DNA of 64,000 bases from Deltaproteobacteria bacterium. GTDB lineage: Bacteria > Myxococcota_A > UBA9042. Shown here piece after piece: positions 50,243 to 59,087 of this stretch (its first letter is position 1; the number at the start of each line of letters is the position of its first letter). A program made the translations under genes and the position numbers. A model generated the notes under the pieces. It made no database searches. It was not told the origin of the DNA and saw nothing but the letters and a program-made list of their open reading frames with translations. Location: the NCBI GenBank assembly GCA_020632665.1, contig JACKFC010000015.1, forward strand, positions 1 to 64,000. The letters are read 5' to 3'.

Positions 50243-51460
50243 ATGGCGCGCGCCCGTAGCCATGGCACATATGCCGGCCCAATCCGCGACCTCGGCCGCG
50301 CGTCCCCGCATCGGTGGGCGCGTCGGGTCGTCGCCCAGGACGGCCAGCACGAAGACATCCACGGCCAGCTGCAGGCCGAAGTTTGGGACCGCTCCGAGGC
50401 CAGATTGCTGCACCTCGGTGCGCGCGTGGCTGCGCCCAACCTCACGGTCAGTGCCGCCGCGGCGCTCTTCGTCGCCGAACGCCGCGCGTTGGACGTTTGG
50501 AGCGATGCCACGGTGCTGCGGATGCGCCAGGACCTCGCCTGGCTGTGGTGTGCCAAGCCCAGCACGACCGTACGCGCCTGGTCGAAGGCGGATACCCACG
50601 CCTGGCTGGCGAGGCTCGCCTCGATGCGTTTCGCGTCGCAACGGACCCGGTGGGGCTCGGCCGTCAGCTTCTGGCAGTGGTGCGTGACCCGCGACATCGT
50701 CCAAGCGTCGCCGCTGCGACTGGTCGACCGCTTCGACAAGCCTTGGCTGTCCAAGCGCGCGAAGCGGCAAATGGGACGCGGCAAGCCACAGCTGCGCAAC
50801 CTCGAGGAGGCGCAGGCGTACCTCGCCGCGGCGCTGGCCTGGCCGTCGCCGACCGATCGCGTCGGTGCGCTGTTGCCGCTGCTCTGTGGGATGCGTTCGG
50901 GGGAGGTTCGGCACCTGCAGGTGGCCGATATCGACCTGTTGGCAGGAAAGATTTGGATCCGTGACGACGGCGGCGACCAGGCCGGCGAAGGTTGGTCCGT
51001 CAAGACCGCCGCATCGTCGCGTGTCGTGGCCCTGCCCGCCGAGCTGCGGGACGACCTCGAGCAGCTCTGCTCCGGCTGGAAGGTGGGGCCCGACAGCTTC
51101 GTCCTACGGTCGCTGCGCGCTGCGGGCGGCCCGTACAACGTGGAGTGGCTGCGGCGATTGGTCGTACGGACCTGCCGCGCCGCAGACGTGCGCGTGATCT
51201 CAGCCCACGGATTGCGAGGGACGTACGCGTCCATCCTCGCCTCTCACGACCAAGCAGCTCCCGACATTGGGCGCTACCTGGGCCACGCTGACGGCGGAAA
51301 GACCGCCGCTCGGCACTACATCGGCGCCGAAGCGACGAAGCCCGCCCTCCAGGTGATCCCAGGGGGCGGGCTCCATCGGCTTCCAGGTGTCGGTGCCTCT
51401 CACGAGGAAAACACCCTTTGGCGGAGTGGACGGGACTTGAACCCGCGGCCTCCGGCTTGA
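50243..51460 (+). CDS. int: Tyrosine recombinase/integrase of the provirus
   Basis: 405 residues; AGGAGG upstream. An N-terminal SAM-like core-binding domain (about 65-165) is followed by the catalytic domain. Catalytic residues are Arg in CGMRSGEVRHL, Lys in SVKTAASSRVV, HxxR in AHGLRGTYAS, His in LGHADGG and the nucleophile Tyr in ARHYIG. It should integrate the element at tRNA-Asp. The reading frame continues through the attR core (giving LWRSGRDLN) and stops at a TGA that lies within the tRNA-Asp anticodon region. The last residues therefore depend on what is joined to the core. Confidence 0.92.
   Translation: MARARSHGTYAGPIRDLGRASPHRWARRVVAQDGQHEDIHGQLQAEVWDRSEARLLHLGARVAAPNLTVSAAAALFVAERRALDVWSDATVLRMRQDLAWLWCAKPSTTVRAWSKADTHAWLARLASMRFASQRTRWGSAVSFWQWCVTRDIVQASPLRLVDRFDKPWLSKRAKRQMGRGKPQLRNLEEAQAYLAAALAWPSPTDRVGALLPLLCGMRSGEVRHLQVADIDLLAGKIWIRDDGGDQAGEGWSVKTAASSRVVALPAELRDDLEQLCSGWKVGPDSFVLRSLRAAGGPYNVEWLRRLVVRTCRAADVRVISAHGLRGTYASILASHDQAAPDIGRYLGHADGGKTAARHYIGAEATKPALQVIPGGGLHRLPGVGASHEENTLWRSGRDLNPRPPA
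51418..51443 (+). repeat. attR core (26-bp direct repeat)
   Basis: Identical to 35739-35764. It covers the 3' CCA, discriminator, acceptor 3' strand and part of the T arm of tRNA-Asp. Here the tRNA is complete, so insertion restored the gene with host sequence on this side. It is also inside the integrase frame. Confidence 0.9.
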
Positions 51461-51495
51461 CAGGCCGGCGTTCTAACCGACTGAACTACCACTCC
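51419..51495 (-). tRNA. tRNA-Asp (GTC)
   Basis: Minus strand, 77 nt with encoded CCA. Acceptor GGAGTGG/CCACTCC, D arm GTTC-AGTCGGTTA-GAAC, anticodon stem CCGGC/GCCGG around CTGTCAA, T arm GCGGG-TTCAAGT-CCCGT. Target of the provirus; the gene stays intact after integration. Confidence 0.95.
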
Positions 51496-51529
51496 AGTCT
51501 TGTGCAGGCACCGGGCGCTCTCGTCGCGG

Positions 51530-51601
51530 TGGGCGAAACAGGGATCGAACCTGCGACCATCGGCGTGTAAAGCCGTTGCTCTACCGCTGAGCTATTCGCC
51601 C
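51530..51601 (-). tRNA. tRNA-Val (TAC)
   Basis: Minus strand. Acceptor GGGCGAA/TTCGCCC, D arm GCTC-AGCGGTA-GAGC, anticodon loop TTTACAC (anticodon TAC), T arm GCAGG-TTCGATC-CCTGT. One A-A mismatch at the base of the anticodon stem. CCA is not encoded (ACCG follows). 34 bp upstream of tRNA-Asp on the same strand, so the two are probably cotranscribed. Confidence 0.92.
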
Positions 51602-51790
51602 TTGGGGGCCTGACTCACATCGGTCTGGGACCGTTGCCGATGCGGTTCGGGCGCGCAGCCCGTCGTCCCCGGCGGAGGCGGAAACTACGAGAGCACCCGG
51701 AGGGTGTCAAGCACACCGCGTCGCTTTTTTGCCCGCGTCTGCGCTTTTTTCTGCCGGTCTGCAGAGGTGGTCGAAAAGGGCCCAAAACGG

Positions 51791-51826
51791 CCGAGGGCGG
51801 GCCGGCCGAAGCCGCCCCGCCCTCGG
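51791..51826 (-). terminator. Terminator of the 51848-53011 lipoprotein gene
   Basis: 11-bp perfect arms (51791-51801 CCGAGGGCGGG; 51816-51826). On the minus strand it is followed by CCGTTTTGGGCCCTTTTC. Lies 22 bp after the stop. The remaining sequence back to tRNA-Val (51602-51790) shows T-rich runs (51725, 51745) but no gene. Confidence 0.6.
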
Positions 51827-51847
51827 GTCGCAAGCGCGAGAGGTCGG

Positions 51848-53011
51848 CTACTTCGCCGCGGTGAAGCCGGTGACCTCGGCGTTGAAGGTCTCGAGGCTCA
51901 GGCCGACCGAGATGGCGTCGTTGGTGCCATCACCGTCGGTGTCGATGTCCGACTTGAGCAGGCTCGAGATGAGGCCCTTGATGGTCGCCTTGTCGAAGCC
52001 GGTCTCGGCGAGGAGCTCGTCCGGAACGGCGTCGATGGCGGCGTTGAGGTCGTCCTCCGAGATGACGCCACAGAGCATGCCCTTGGTGGTGTCCTTCCAG
52101 GTGGTGGCGTCGCTCTGGTCACCCGAGAGCTGCGCACGGCTGATGCGGAGCTTCAGGTTGATGCCGACGACCGGCAGGTTCAGGTCGAAGTTCTGCTTGT
52201 CGCCGCCGGCCTTGAGCTTGCCGTCCTTGACGGTCACCGGGTCGAAGGTGACCAGGGCGGGGCACTTGCCGGTGCCGGCGAAGAGCTGGTTGTAGCTCGA
52301 CTCGGCGACGGTGTACTTGCAGGCGCCGGCCGCGGTGGCGTCGCAGTCCTTGGTCGACGGGTCGATATCGCCGAGGAGCAGGTCGCAGGTGAACTCGGTG
52401 CCGTCGGTCTTGAACTCCTGCGGGGCGAGCAGGATGACGATCGAGCCGTCCTTGACCGCGCCGCTGATGGTGTCGTTCACCTGGGCGTAGAGGCCGACGA
52501 TCTTGCCGAGGACGTTGTTCGGCACGCCGTCATCGTCGAGGTCGCAGCCGGTCTTGTCGTCGAGAAGGGCGAGCTTGCTGACCTTGTTGATGTTCTTGTT
52601 GCCGGTCAGGGCCGCGGCGTCGGGCAGCTGGCAGGTCGGAGCCACGCACTTGTCGGTGACGGTGTCGCAGATCTCGCCGGTGGCGCACGGACCACCGCAC
52701 GGCGGCTTCTTGTCCTCGCACTTCTTGCCGCCCGCGCCGTCGTCGACGCAGTTCTGGTTGTCGGCGCACTTGCTGCAGGGATCGACCGCGGTGTCGGTGG
52801 TGTCGGCGTCGGTGGTGTCGCTGCCACCGCCGGTGGAGTCGCTGCCGCCGCCGCCGCCCGCGGTGTCGGTGGTGCCGCCGGTGTCGGTGCCGGTGGTGTC
52901 GGTGGTGCCGGTGGTGCCGTTACCGTTGCCGGCGTCGCTGCCGCAACCGGCGAGGACGAGGCCAGCCGAGAGACCGGCGGCCACGAGGCTCTTGCTGAGA
53001 ATGCGATTCAT
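51848..53011 (-). CDS. Cys-rich lipoprotein with Thr/Gly/Asp linker
   Basis: 387 residues from the ATG at 53011 (AGGAG 8 bp upstream). Lipobox LAGC, then a low-complexity TTDTTGTDTGGTTDT-type linker (about 28-80). A Cys-rich module follows (CSKCADNQNC ... CGGPCATGEICDTVTDKC), and then a soluble domain (about 150-387) with a calcium-loop-like DIDTDGDGTND near the end. Function unknown; surface-exposed outer-membrane lipoprotein expected. The linker type matches the other lipoproteins in the window. Confidence 0.75.
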   Translation of the reverse strand: MNRILSKSLVAAGLSAGLVLAGCGSDAGNGNGTTGTTDTTGTDTGGTTDTAGGGGGSDSTGGGSDTTDADTTDTAVDPCSKCADNQNCVDDGAGGKKCEDKKPPCGGPCATGEICDTVTDKCVAPTCQLPDAAALTGNKNINKVSKLALLDDKTGCDLDDDGVPNNVLGKIVGLYAQVNDTISGAVKDGSIVILLAPQEFKTDGTEFTCDLLLGDIDPSTKDCDATAAGACKYTVAESSYNQLFAGTGKCPALVTFDPVTVKDGKLKAGGDKQNFDLNLPVVGINLKLRISRAQLSGDQSDATTWKDTTKGMLCGVISEDDLNAAIDAVPDELLAETGFDKATIKGLISSLLKSDIDTDGDGTNDAISVGLSLETFNAEVTGFTAAK

Positions 53012-53167
53012 CTTGAGAACTCCTGTGCCCGCGTCGCGGGCCTCGCATCGCTGGCGCCACATGGCAACCAGGTCGGGCATGACGTGTCGCACCGGGGATC
53101 TCTGAGGCATGTGATTCGAGAGCTCGGCCGCAGCCAGGATCCCGAAACCCCACCCGGAAGCGGCGGC

Positions 53168-53196
53168 ACGGTAGCAGCGGCCTGCGGGAGCGTCAA
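53168..53196 (-). promoter_or_regulatory. Promoter of the 51848-53011 lipoprotein
   Basis: Minus strand TTGACG (53196-53191), 17-bp spacer, TACCGT (53173-53168). The untranslated leader would be about 150 nt. Confidence 0.4.
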
Positions 53197-53237
53197 CGTT
53201 CCCGTCAAGAGAGACGCGGGCTTGCGGTCCAACTCCA

Positions 53238-53267
53238 TTGACGGCCCGTGATGAGCGCGCCTAAGCT
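53238..53267 (+). promoter_or_regulatory. Promoter of the small gene at 53328
   Basis: TTGACG at 53238-53243, 18-bp spacer, TAAGCT at 53262-53267, 60 bp before the ATG. With the divergent promoter at 53168-53196 it accounts for most of the 316-bp gap 53012-53327. Confidence 0.4.
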
Positions 53268-53327
53268 TTCCGGGCTTGCGCGACAGCGCGCGCTGCTACA
53301 TGCGCCCATGGCGGCGTGGAGGTGTCG

Positions 53328-53576
53328 ATGGCGACCTGGAAATGCGAAGTGAAGATGAAGTTCGGTAAGTACTCGGCCCACGTCTGGAAGGCCACCGAGC
53401 GCGCGGGCGTGCCGGTCGCCGACGGTCTGGGCAGCAGCAAGGCTGCGGTGGAGCAGGTGCTCGAGGCGGTGCAGAAGGCCGGCTTCAGCGAGGGGGATGA
53501 CGAGATCATCTTCCGCGATAGCGCCTACGGCTCGCTCTCCGAGCTCCGTCACGTGATGAGCCGCGCCCCGTACTAG
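53328..53576 (+). CDS. Small hypothetical protein
   Basis: 82 residues; GGAGG 5 bp before the ATG. Pattern KCEVKMKFGKYSAHVWKATE, then AVEQVLEAVQKAGF and DDEIIFRDSAYGS suggests a small alpha/beta fold. Not recognised. Has its own promoter and terminator, so it is a separate transcript. Confidence 0.65.
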   Translation: MATWKCEVKMKFGKYSAHVWKATERAGVPVADGLGSSKAAVEQVLEAVQKAGFSEGDDEIIFRDSAYGSLSELRHVMSRAPY

Positions 53577-53599
53577 CAGTGGCGCGACCCGACGACGAC

Positions 53600-53638
53600 G
53601 GGCGCCCGGGCGATGGTCCGGGTGCCCGTTTTCGTTTT
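53600..53638 (+). terminator. Rho-independent terminator
   Basis: Arms 53600-53609 (GGGCGCCCGG) and 53618-53627 pair with one G-T wobble, followed by GTTTTCGTTTT. 24 bp after the small gene's stop; it may also serve the convergent moeA transcript. Confidence 0.75.
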
Positions 53639-53645
53639 GGCGGCG

Positions 53646-54914
53646 CTAGCGTCGGGTCCAGACCAGGACGTCTGCGCTCGCTCCGGCCTCTGCGCCGGGA
53701 TCGAGCGGCGCCTGCCGAATCAGCACATCGGAGTCGGCCCAGCCGGCGAGATCGGCCGACCCGGCGGTGCGCACGGGTTCGACGCCGAGGCTCCCGTCGG
53801 CGGTCGCCACCCAGCGCCCGGGCAGGAAGGCCTCACGGGGGCCATTGCTGTGCAGCGGCGCGGTCAGCGGCACCGCGACGCTGCGCCAGCCGGCGCCTGC
53901 CTCGCCTTCGAGCCAGCACAACGCAGGCCGCAGGAAGAGGTGCGCCGCGACGACGCTGCTGACCGGGTTGCCGGGCAGGCCCAAGATCAGCGTCTCGCCG
54001 ATGAAGGCGCAGAGCACCGGCTTGCCGGGGCGCATCTTCACCCGATGGAAGACGACCTCGGCGCCGAGGCTGGCGAGCGCGCCGCCGACCAGGTCGTAGT
54101 CGCCCATCGAGACGCCGCCGGAGAGGACGACGATATCGCAGAGCCCGGCGAGGTGGCGGACGGCGTCGGCGACCGCGTCCTTGCGGTCGACGGCCACTTC
54201 GCCGTGCATCACCTCTGCGCCCCATGCGTCGAGCAGCGCGGCGAGTGACCAGCGGTTCGAGTCGCGGACCTGACCGGGTGCGGGCTGCTGATCGACCCGG
54301 ACGATCTCGTCGCCTGTGGGCAGCAGCCCGACGCGCGGCCGGCGAACGACCTCGGGACGGGCGACACCGAAACTGGCGAGAACCCCGAGCCGGGCGCCAT
54401 CGACACGCTGACCCGCGGCGAGGACACGGGCGCCAGCCACGACCTCGCTGCCTTTGCGGGCGATGTGCTGCTCGGCGTGGACCGGGCCTTCGACGATCAG
54501 CGTCGCGCCGGCAAGGACGCCGCCGTCGATCTCGGCGGAGCGGGTCCGCTCGACCGGAACGACCGCGTCGGCCCCGGGGGGAACGACGCCGCCGGTCATC
54601 ACCCGCACCGCCGTGCCGGCTTCGACCGCGGCGGCATAGGGTGCTCCGGCGGGCGACTCACCGACGACACGGAGGCGATTCTCTGCGGCGGCGCACTCGA
54701 CGCTGCGGACCGCGACACCGTCCATCATGCTGCGGTCGAAGTCGGGCTGGTCCCGATCGGCGCGAACGTCGACGGCGAGGACGCGGCGGGCCGCGTCGGG
54801 CAGCGCCACGCGTTCGGTGGTGCGCAACGGTCGCAGCCGCTCGCGCAACAGGGCGAGGGCGTCGTCAACCGGCAGCAGGGGCGTGCGCGGCGTCGCCTTG
54901 GGTTCGGCGTGCAT
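53646..54914 (-). CDS. moeA: Molybdopterin molybdotransferase MoeA
   Basis: 422 residues, normal length. Inserts molybdate into adenylated molybdopterin. Seen: DFDRSMMDGVAV near residue 58, RVMTGGVVPPGADAVV, LPTGDEIV, the MPT-binding SGGVSMGDYDLV, KMRPGKPV and LGLPGNPVSSVV. Other molybdenum-cofactor genes are not in the window. Ends 8 bp beyond the small gene's terminator and starts 21 bp downstream of the lipoprotein gene stop. Confidence 0.95.
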   Translation of the reverse strand: MHAEPKATPRTPLLPVDDALALLRERLRPLRTTERVALPDAARRVLAVDVRADRDQPDFDRSMMDGVAVRSVECAAAENRLRVVGESPAGAPYAAAVEAGTAVRVMTGGVVPPGADAVVPVERTRSAEIDGGVLAGATLIVEGPVHAEQHIARKGSEVVAGARVLAAGQRVDGARLGVLASFGVARPEVVRRPRVGLLPTGDEIVRVDQQPAPGQVRDSNRWSLAALLDAWGAEVMHGEVAVDRKDAVADAVRHLAGLCDIVVLSGGVSMGDYDLVGGALASLGAEVVFHRVKMRPGKPVLCAFIGETLILGLPGNPVSSVVAAHLFLRPALCWLEGEAGAGWRSVAVPLTAPLHSNGPREAFLPGRWVATADGSLGVEPVRTAGSADLAGWADSDVLIRQAPLDPGAEAGASADVLVWTRR

Positions 54915-54935
54915 CGGGATCCCCGCTCGGTCAGG

Positions 54936-56159
54936 CTATTTGTCGGTGAAGCAGTTCTGCGACTGGTTGCCGCAGAACTGGCCCTTGATGACGGGCAGGC
55001 AGGTGGCCTGGTCGTAGGGGAACGCACAGCCCGCGATCTCGGCTTCCTTGGTGTCCATATTCTTCGCGACGCAGCCCTCGTATTGCAGGAAGGCGTCCTT
55101 GCTGCCGGCCTTGCCCTTGTCGAGGCAGGTCTTGATGCAGCTGTAGGCGCCGCCGACGCCTTCGCAATTCTGCGAGACGCAGTTGTCGATCTCCTGACAG
55201 GTCGTGCTGCCACCGGCGCCGAAGCACGCGGTGAGCTCGGCGCTGCACTTCTCCGACCAGCACGCGACGGGGTTGATCGCCTTGACGCATTGCTCACGGC
55301 AGGTGGCCAGGTCGGCCGAGGCCTTGCGCGCGGCCGAGGTCGCCATCGCGTCGCAGTGCGAGGCGCAGGTATTGGGCTTATTCGGCAGCGACTCCGGGCA
55401 GTGCGCGGTGCAGTAGCTGCTGCCGACGCAAGTGAAGGCTTCGCCGTCGGTGCAGGTGTCGAGCGCTGTGCCGCACTTCTCGGCGATGCAGGCGGCGCGG
55501 GCAACCGTGCCCATCTTGGCGTCACAGCTGGCGTCGGCGCAGATGCGCAGCGCCTTGGCCGGAGCGAGCGCGCCCTTGTCCGCGGCGACGTAGCAGCCGA
55601 GCTTGCAGACGGCGTCGCCGTTGTCGCAGGCGCCGACGCAGGTGAACGTTGTCATGCAGGTCGCATCACCGGCGCCGAACGCGGCGCAGGCGTCGATCTT
55701 GTCGAAGCACTCGGCGAAGTCGCAGTTCAGCTCGGCGACCGCGCCCTCGGTGACGGCGCCGCAGAGGTCGACGTGGCAAGCGCCAATCGCGCCGAGCTTG
55801 GGCACGTCGGCCGAGTCCAGGCCCTTGGCGCAGGCGTCCTGGCAGGCCTTGTCGCCGTCGGGGCAACCCATGCCGCAGAAGAGCGCCTCGCCGCAGGTCG
55901 GCGCCGGCGCGGCGGTATCCTTGCTGCCGCCGGTGTCGTTGGTGCCGCCGGTATCCTTGCTGCCAGCGGTGTCCTTGCTGCCGGCGTCCTTGCTGCCGCC
56001 GGTGTCGGCGCCGGCGTCGGTCAAAGCGTCGGTCACTCCGGTGGCGTCGGTCGCCGCGGCATCCGATTCGCTCTTGCTCTCCTCACCGCCACAGGCCGGC
56101 AGGGCGAAGGTGAGAGCCGCGATCAGCAGCCAAGCTTTCGGGGACGTGGGCAGACGCAT
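54936..56159 (-). CDS. Cys-rich lipoprotein with Ser/Lys/Asp/Thr linker
   Basis: 407 residues. Lipobox LPAC, a repetitive linker (GSKDAGSKDTAGSKDTGG, about 50-85), then about 300 residues with more than 30 cysteines in an irregular CxxxC / CxxxxC pattern. This suggests a disulfide-rich, helical-hairpin surface protein. Not recognised. moeA starts 21 bp after its stop on the same strand, which may be chance read-through. Confidence 0.75.
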   Translation of the reverse strand: MRLPTSPKAWLLIAALTFALPACGGEESKSESDAAATDATGVTDALTDAGADTGGSKDAGSKDTAGSKDTGGTNDTGGSKDTAAPAPTCGEALFCGMGCPDGDKACQDACAKGLDSADVPKLGAIGACHVDLCGAVTEGAVAELNCDFAECFDKIDACAAFGAGDATCMTTFTCVGACDNGDAVCKLGCYVAADKGALAPAKALRICADASCDAKMGTVARAACIAEKCGTALDTCTDGEAFTCVGSSYCTAHCPESLPNKPNTCASHCDAMATSAARKASADLATCREQCVKAINPVACWSEKCSAELTACFGAGGSTTCQEIDNCVSQNCEGVGGAYSCIKTCLDKGKAGSKDAFLQYEGCVAKNMDTKEAEIAGCAFPYDQATCLPVIKGQFCGNQSQNCFTDK

Positions 56160-56201
56160 GGAAACCTCCGACGGCCGCGCTCTCGCAGCGCGGGGGGCGT
56201 G

Positions 56202-56229
56202 AGGCTAGAGAGATCGCCCGATGTGTCAA
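56202..56229 (-). promoter_or_regulatory. Promoter of the Cys-rich lipoprotein
   Basis: Minus strand TTGACA (56229-56224), 16-bp spacer, TAGCCT (56207-56202), 42 bp upstream of the ATG at 56159. Confidence 0.45.
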
Positions 56230-56263
56230 GGTCTGCAAAGGCTGCAAACACGCCACAATTGCA

Positions 56264-56302
56264 GACGCCGCCGGCGTGGGAGAGCCCCGCGCCGGCGGCG
56301 TC
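56264..56302 (-). terminator. Strong hairpin terminator after ndk
   Basis: 13-bp perfect arms (56264-56276 GACGCCGCCGGCG; 56290-56302), 27 bp after the ndk stop on the minus strand. The T content downstream is modest, so it may act with Rho. Confidence 0.55.
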
Positions 56303-56329
56303 GACAGCGGTCGAAACCGCCGCAGTCTG

Positions 56330-56752
56330 CTAGACGAGTTCGAAGGCGGCGCTGAAGAAGAACGCCACTTCGCGCGCGGCCGAAGCCGGGCTGTCCGAGC
56401 CGTGGACCGTATTCTTGCCCTTGGACTCGGCGTAGAGCTTGCGGATGGTGCCCTCGTCGGCCTGCGCCGGATCGGTGGCGCCCATCAGCTTGCGGTTCTG
56501 CGCGATGGCGTCCTCGCCCTCGAGGACCATGAGCATCACGGCGCCCGAGGTCATGTACTCGACGAGCTCACCGTAGAACGGGCGCTCCTTGTGCTCGGCG
56601 TAGAACGCACCGGCCTGGCCGGCGGTGAGGTGGACCAGCTTGGCCGCGGCGATGCGCAGGCCGGCGCCCTCGAAGATCGAGATGACGTGGCCGATGTGAC
56701 CGTTCTGGACGCCGTCCGGCTTGATGATGGAGAGGGTCTGCTCGATGGCCAT
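56330..56752 (-). CDS. ndk: Nucleoside diphosphate kinase
   Basis: 140 residues. Transfers phosphate between nucleoside di- and triphosphates through a phosphohistidine. The active-site NTVHGSDS is intact, and SIIKPDGVQ at the N-terminus is the family start. GGAG lies 6 bp before the ATG at 56752. It follows sucD by 106 bp on the same strand; coupling of succinyl-CoA synthetase with NDK activity is known in bacteria. Confidence 0.96.
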   Translation of the reverse strand: MAIEQTLSIIKPDGVQNGHIGHVISIFEGAGLRIAAAKLVHLTAGQAGAFYAEHKERPFYGELVEYMTSGAVMLMVLEGEDAIAQNRKLMGATDPAQADEGTIRKLYAESKGKNTVHGSDSPASAAREVAFFFSAAFELV

Positions 56753-56858
56753 GGGAAGCTCCGATTGCTGCGCGCGGCGCAGCGGAAGAGGTCGAGAATC
56801 GAGTGTCGAGGGTGGTCGTGCGGTGCGTGGCGGATTGTGCCGTGCGCCGTCATCGGCC

Positions 56859-57752
<894 letters not shown>

Positions 57753-57793
57753 GGTGCCTCCCTGGTTCCGGGACTGGGTGTCGTGTTGCGGTG

Positions 57794-58972
57794 CTACAGG
57801 CTCGCGGCGTAGGCGCGCGCGGCGGCGACGGCCTTCTCGGCGCCGTCCTTCATATCGTCGGCGGCGGTGATGGCGAGGCCGGACTCGGCGAGCATCTTGC
57901 GGCCGAGCTCGACGTTGGTGCCCTCGAGGCGGACGACCAGCGGACGGTCGATGCCGACCTGCTTGGCGGCCTCGATGATGCCCGCGGCGATCGTGTCGCA
58001 CTTCATGATGCCGCCGAAGATATTGACGAAGATCGCGTGCACGCGGGCGTCGCCGAGGATGATGCGGAAGGCTGCCGTCACCCGCTCGGCGGTGGCGGAA
58101 CCGCCGACGTCGAGGAAGTTGGCCGGCTCGGCGCCGTAGTGCTTCAGGATGTCCATCGTGGCCATGGCGAGGCCGGCGCCGTTGACCAGGCAGCCGACGT
58201 TGCCGTCGAGGTGGACGTAGTTCAGGTCCCAGCGGCTGGCCTCGACCTCGCGCGGGTCCTCTTCGTCGAGGTCGCGGAATGCTTCGATCTCCTTCTGCCG
58301 GTCGAGCGCGTTGTCGTCGAAGGTGATCTTGCCGTCGAGCGCGATGAGGTCACCGCTGCCGGTCACGACCAGCGGGTTGATCTCGACCAGGCTGCAATCC
58401 TTCGCCATGTAGAGCGCGTAGAGCGCGTGGAAGAATTTGCCGGCCTGGCGGACGGTCTTGCCGGTGAGGCCGAGCGCGAAGGCGACCTTGCGGCATTGGA
58501 AGTCCTGCAGGCCGACCTTCGGATCGACCCAGACCTTGACGATCTTCTCGGGGGTGTCGCGGGCGACGTCCTCGATGTTCATGCCGCCTTCGGTCGAGGC
58601 CATCAGCACGATCTGGCCGCTATCGCGGTCGAGCAACATGCCGAGGTAGAGCTCGCGGGCGATGTCGGCGCCGCCCTCGATATAGAGGCGACGGACCGTC
58701 TGGCCTTCCGGGCCGGTCTGGTGCGTGACCAGCTGCATGCCCATGATCTGCTGGGCGCGCTGCTGCACTTCCTCGAGGGTCTTGCAGACCTTGACGCCGC
58801 CACCGAGGCCGCGACCACCGGCGTGGATCTGCGCCTTGACGACACGGATCGGGCCGGGGAGGCGCTTGGCGGCCTCGACTGCCTCGGCGACCGAGAAGGC
58901 CGGGTAGCCTTCGGGCGTCGGCACGCCGAACTCGCGGAATAGTTGCTTGGCCTGGTACTCGTGAATCTTCAT
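57794..58972 (-). CDS. sucC: Succinyl-CoA synthetase beta subunit
   Basis: 392 residues. ATP-grasp subunit that binds the nucleotide and succinate. MKIHEYQAKQLFREFGVP, KAQIHAGGRGLGGGVKV, CLVNGAGLAMATMD and FVNIFGGIMKCD are all family hallmarks. First gene of sucC-sucD-ndk. A weak promoter (TTGCCT, 17 bp, TACGTC; 59049 down to 59021, minus strand) lies in the 115-bp divergent gap. Confidence 0.97.
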   Translation of the reverse strand: MKIHEYQAKQLFREFGVPTPEGYPAFSVAEAVEAAKRLPGPIRVVKAQIHAGGRGLGGGVKVCKTLEEVQQRAQQIMGMQLVTHQTGPEGQTVRRLYIEGGADIARELYLGMLLDRDSGQIVLMASTEGGMNIEDVARDTPEKIVKVWVDPKVGLQDFQCRKVAFALGLTGKTVRQAGKFFHALYALYMAKDCSLVEINPLVVTGSGDLIALDGKITFDDNALDRQKEIEAFRDLDEEDPREVEASRWDLNYVHLDGNVGCLVNGAGLAMATMDILKHYGAEPANFLDVGGSATAERVTAAFRIILGDARVHAIFVNIFGGIMKCDTIAAGIIEAAKQVGIDRPLVVRLEGTNVELGRKMLAESGLAITAADDMKDGAEKAVAAARAYAASL

Positions 58973-59087
58973 GCCATCCTCTCCGCGGCGCCGAATCCCG
59001 ATCGGCGTCGAGCCGGCGGCGACGTACCACGCGCCCCCGCGCGAGGCAACCGAGAGGCGGTCGACTGCGCCGCCGTGACGAGGGTCG

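Larger units (their letters stand above)
35739..51443 (+). mobile_element. Integrated tailless-phage-like provirus (candidate PRD1/PM2-lineage), 15.7 kb
   Basis: Seen: a 26-bp perfect direct repeat at both ends, tRNA-Asp as target, a tyrosine integrase at the right end, and almost all genes on the plus strand with ATGA/TGATG overlaps. Contents are a winged-helix protein beside repeats, an A32/FtsK-like ATPase, a 373-residue capsid candidate, many small membrane proteins, GH25 lysozyme, a RelE-like toxin and a regulator with operator. Absent: terminase, portal, prohead protease, tape measure, tail and sheath. Known: tailless double-jelly-roll phages have genomes of about 10-16 kb, a small packaging ATPase near the capsid gene, and several small membrane proteins for the internal lipid layer. 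The inference is that this is such a provirus. Confidence 0.7.
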
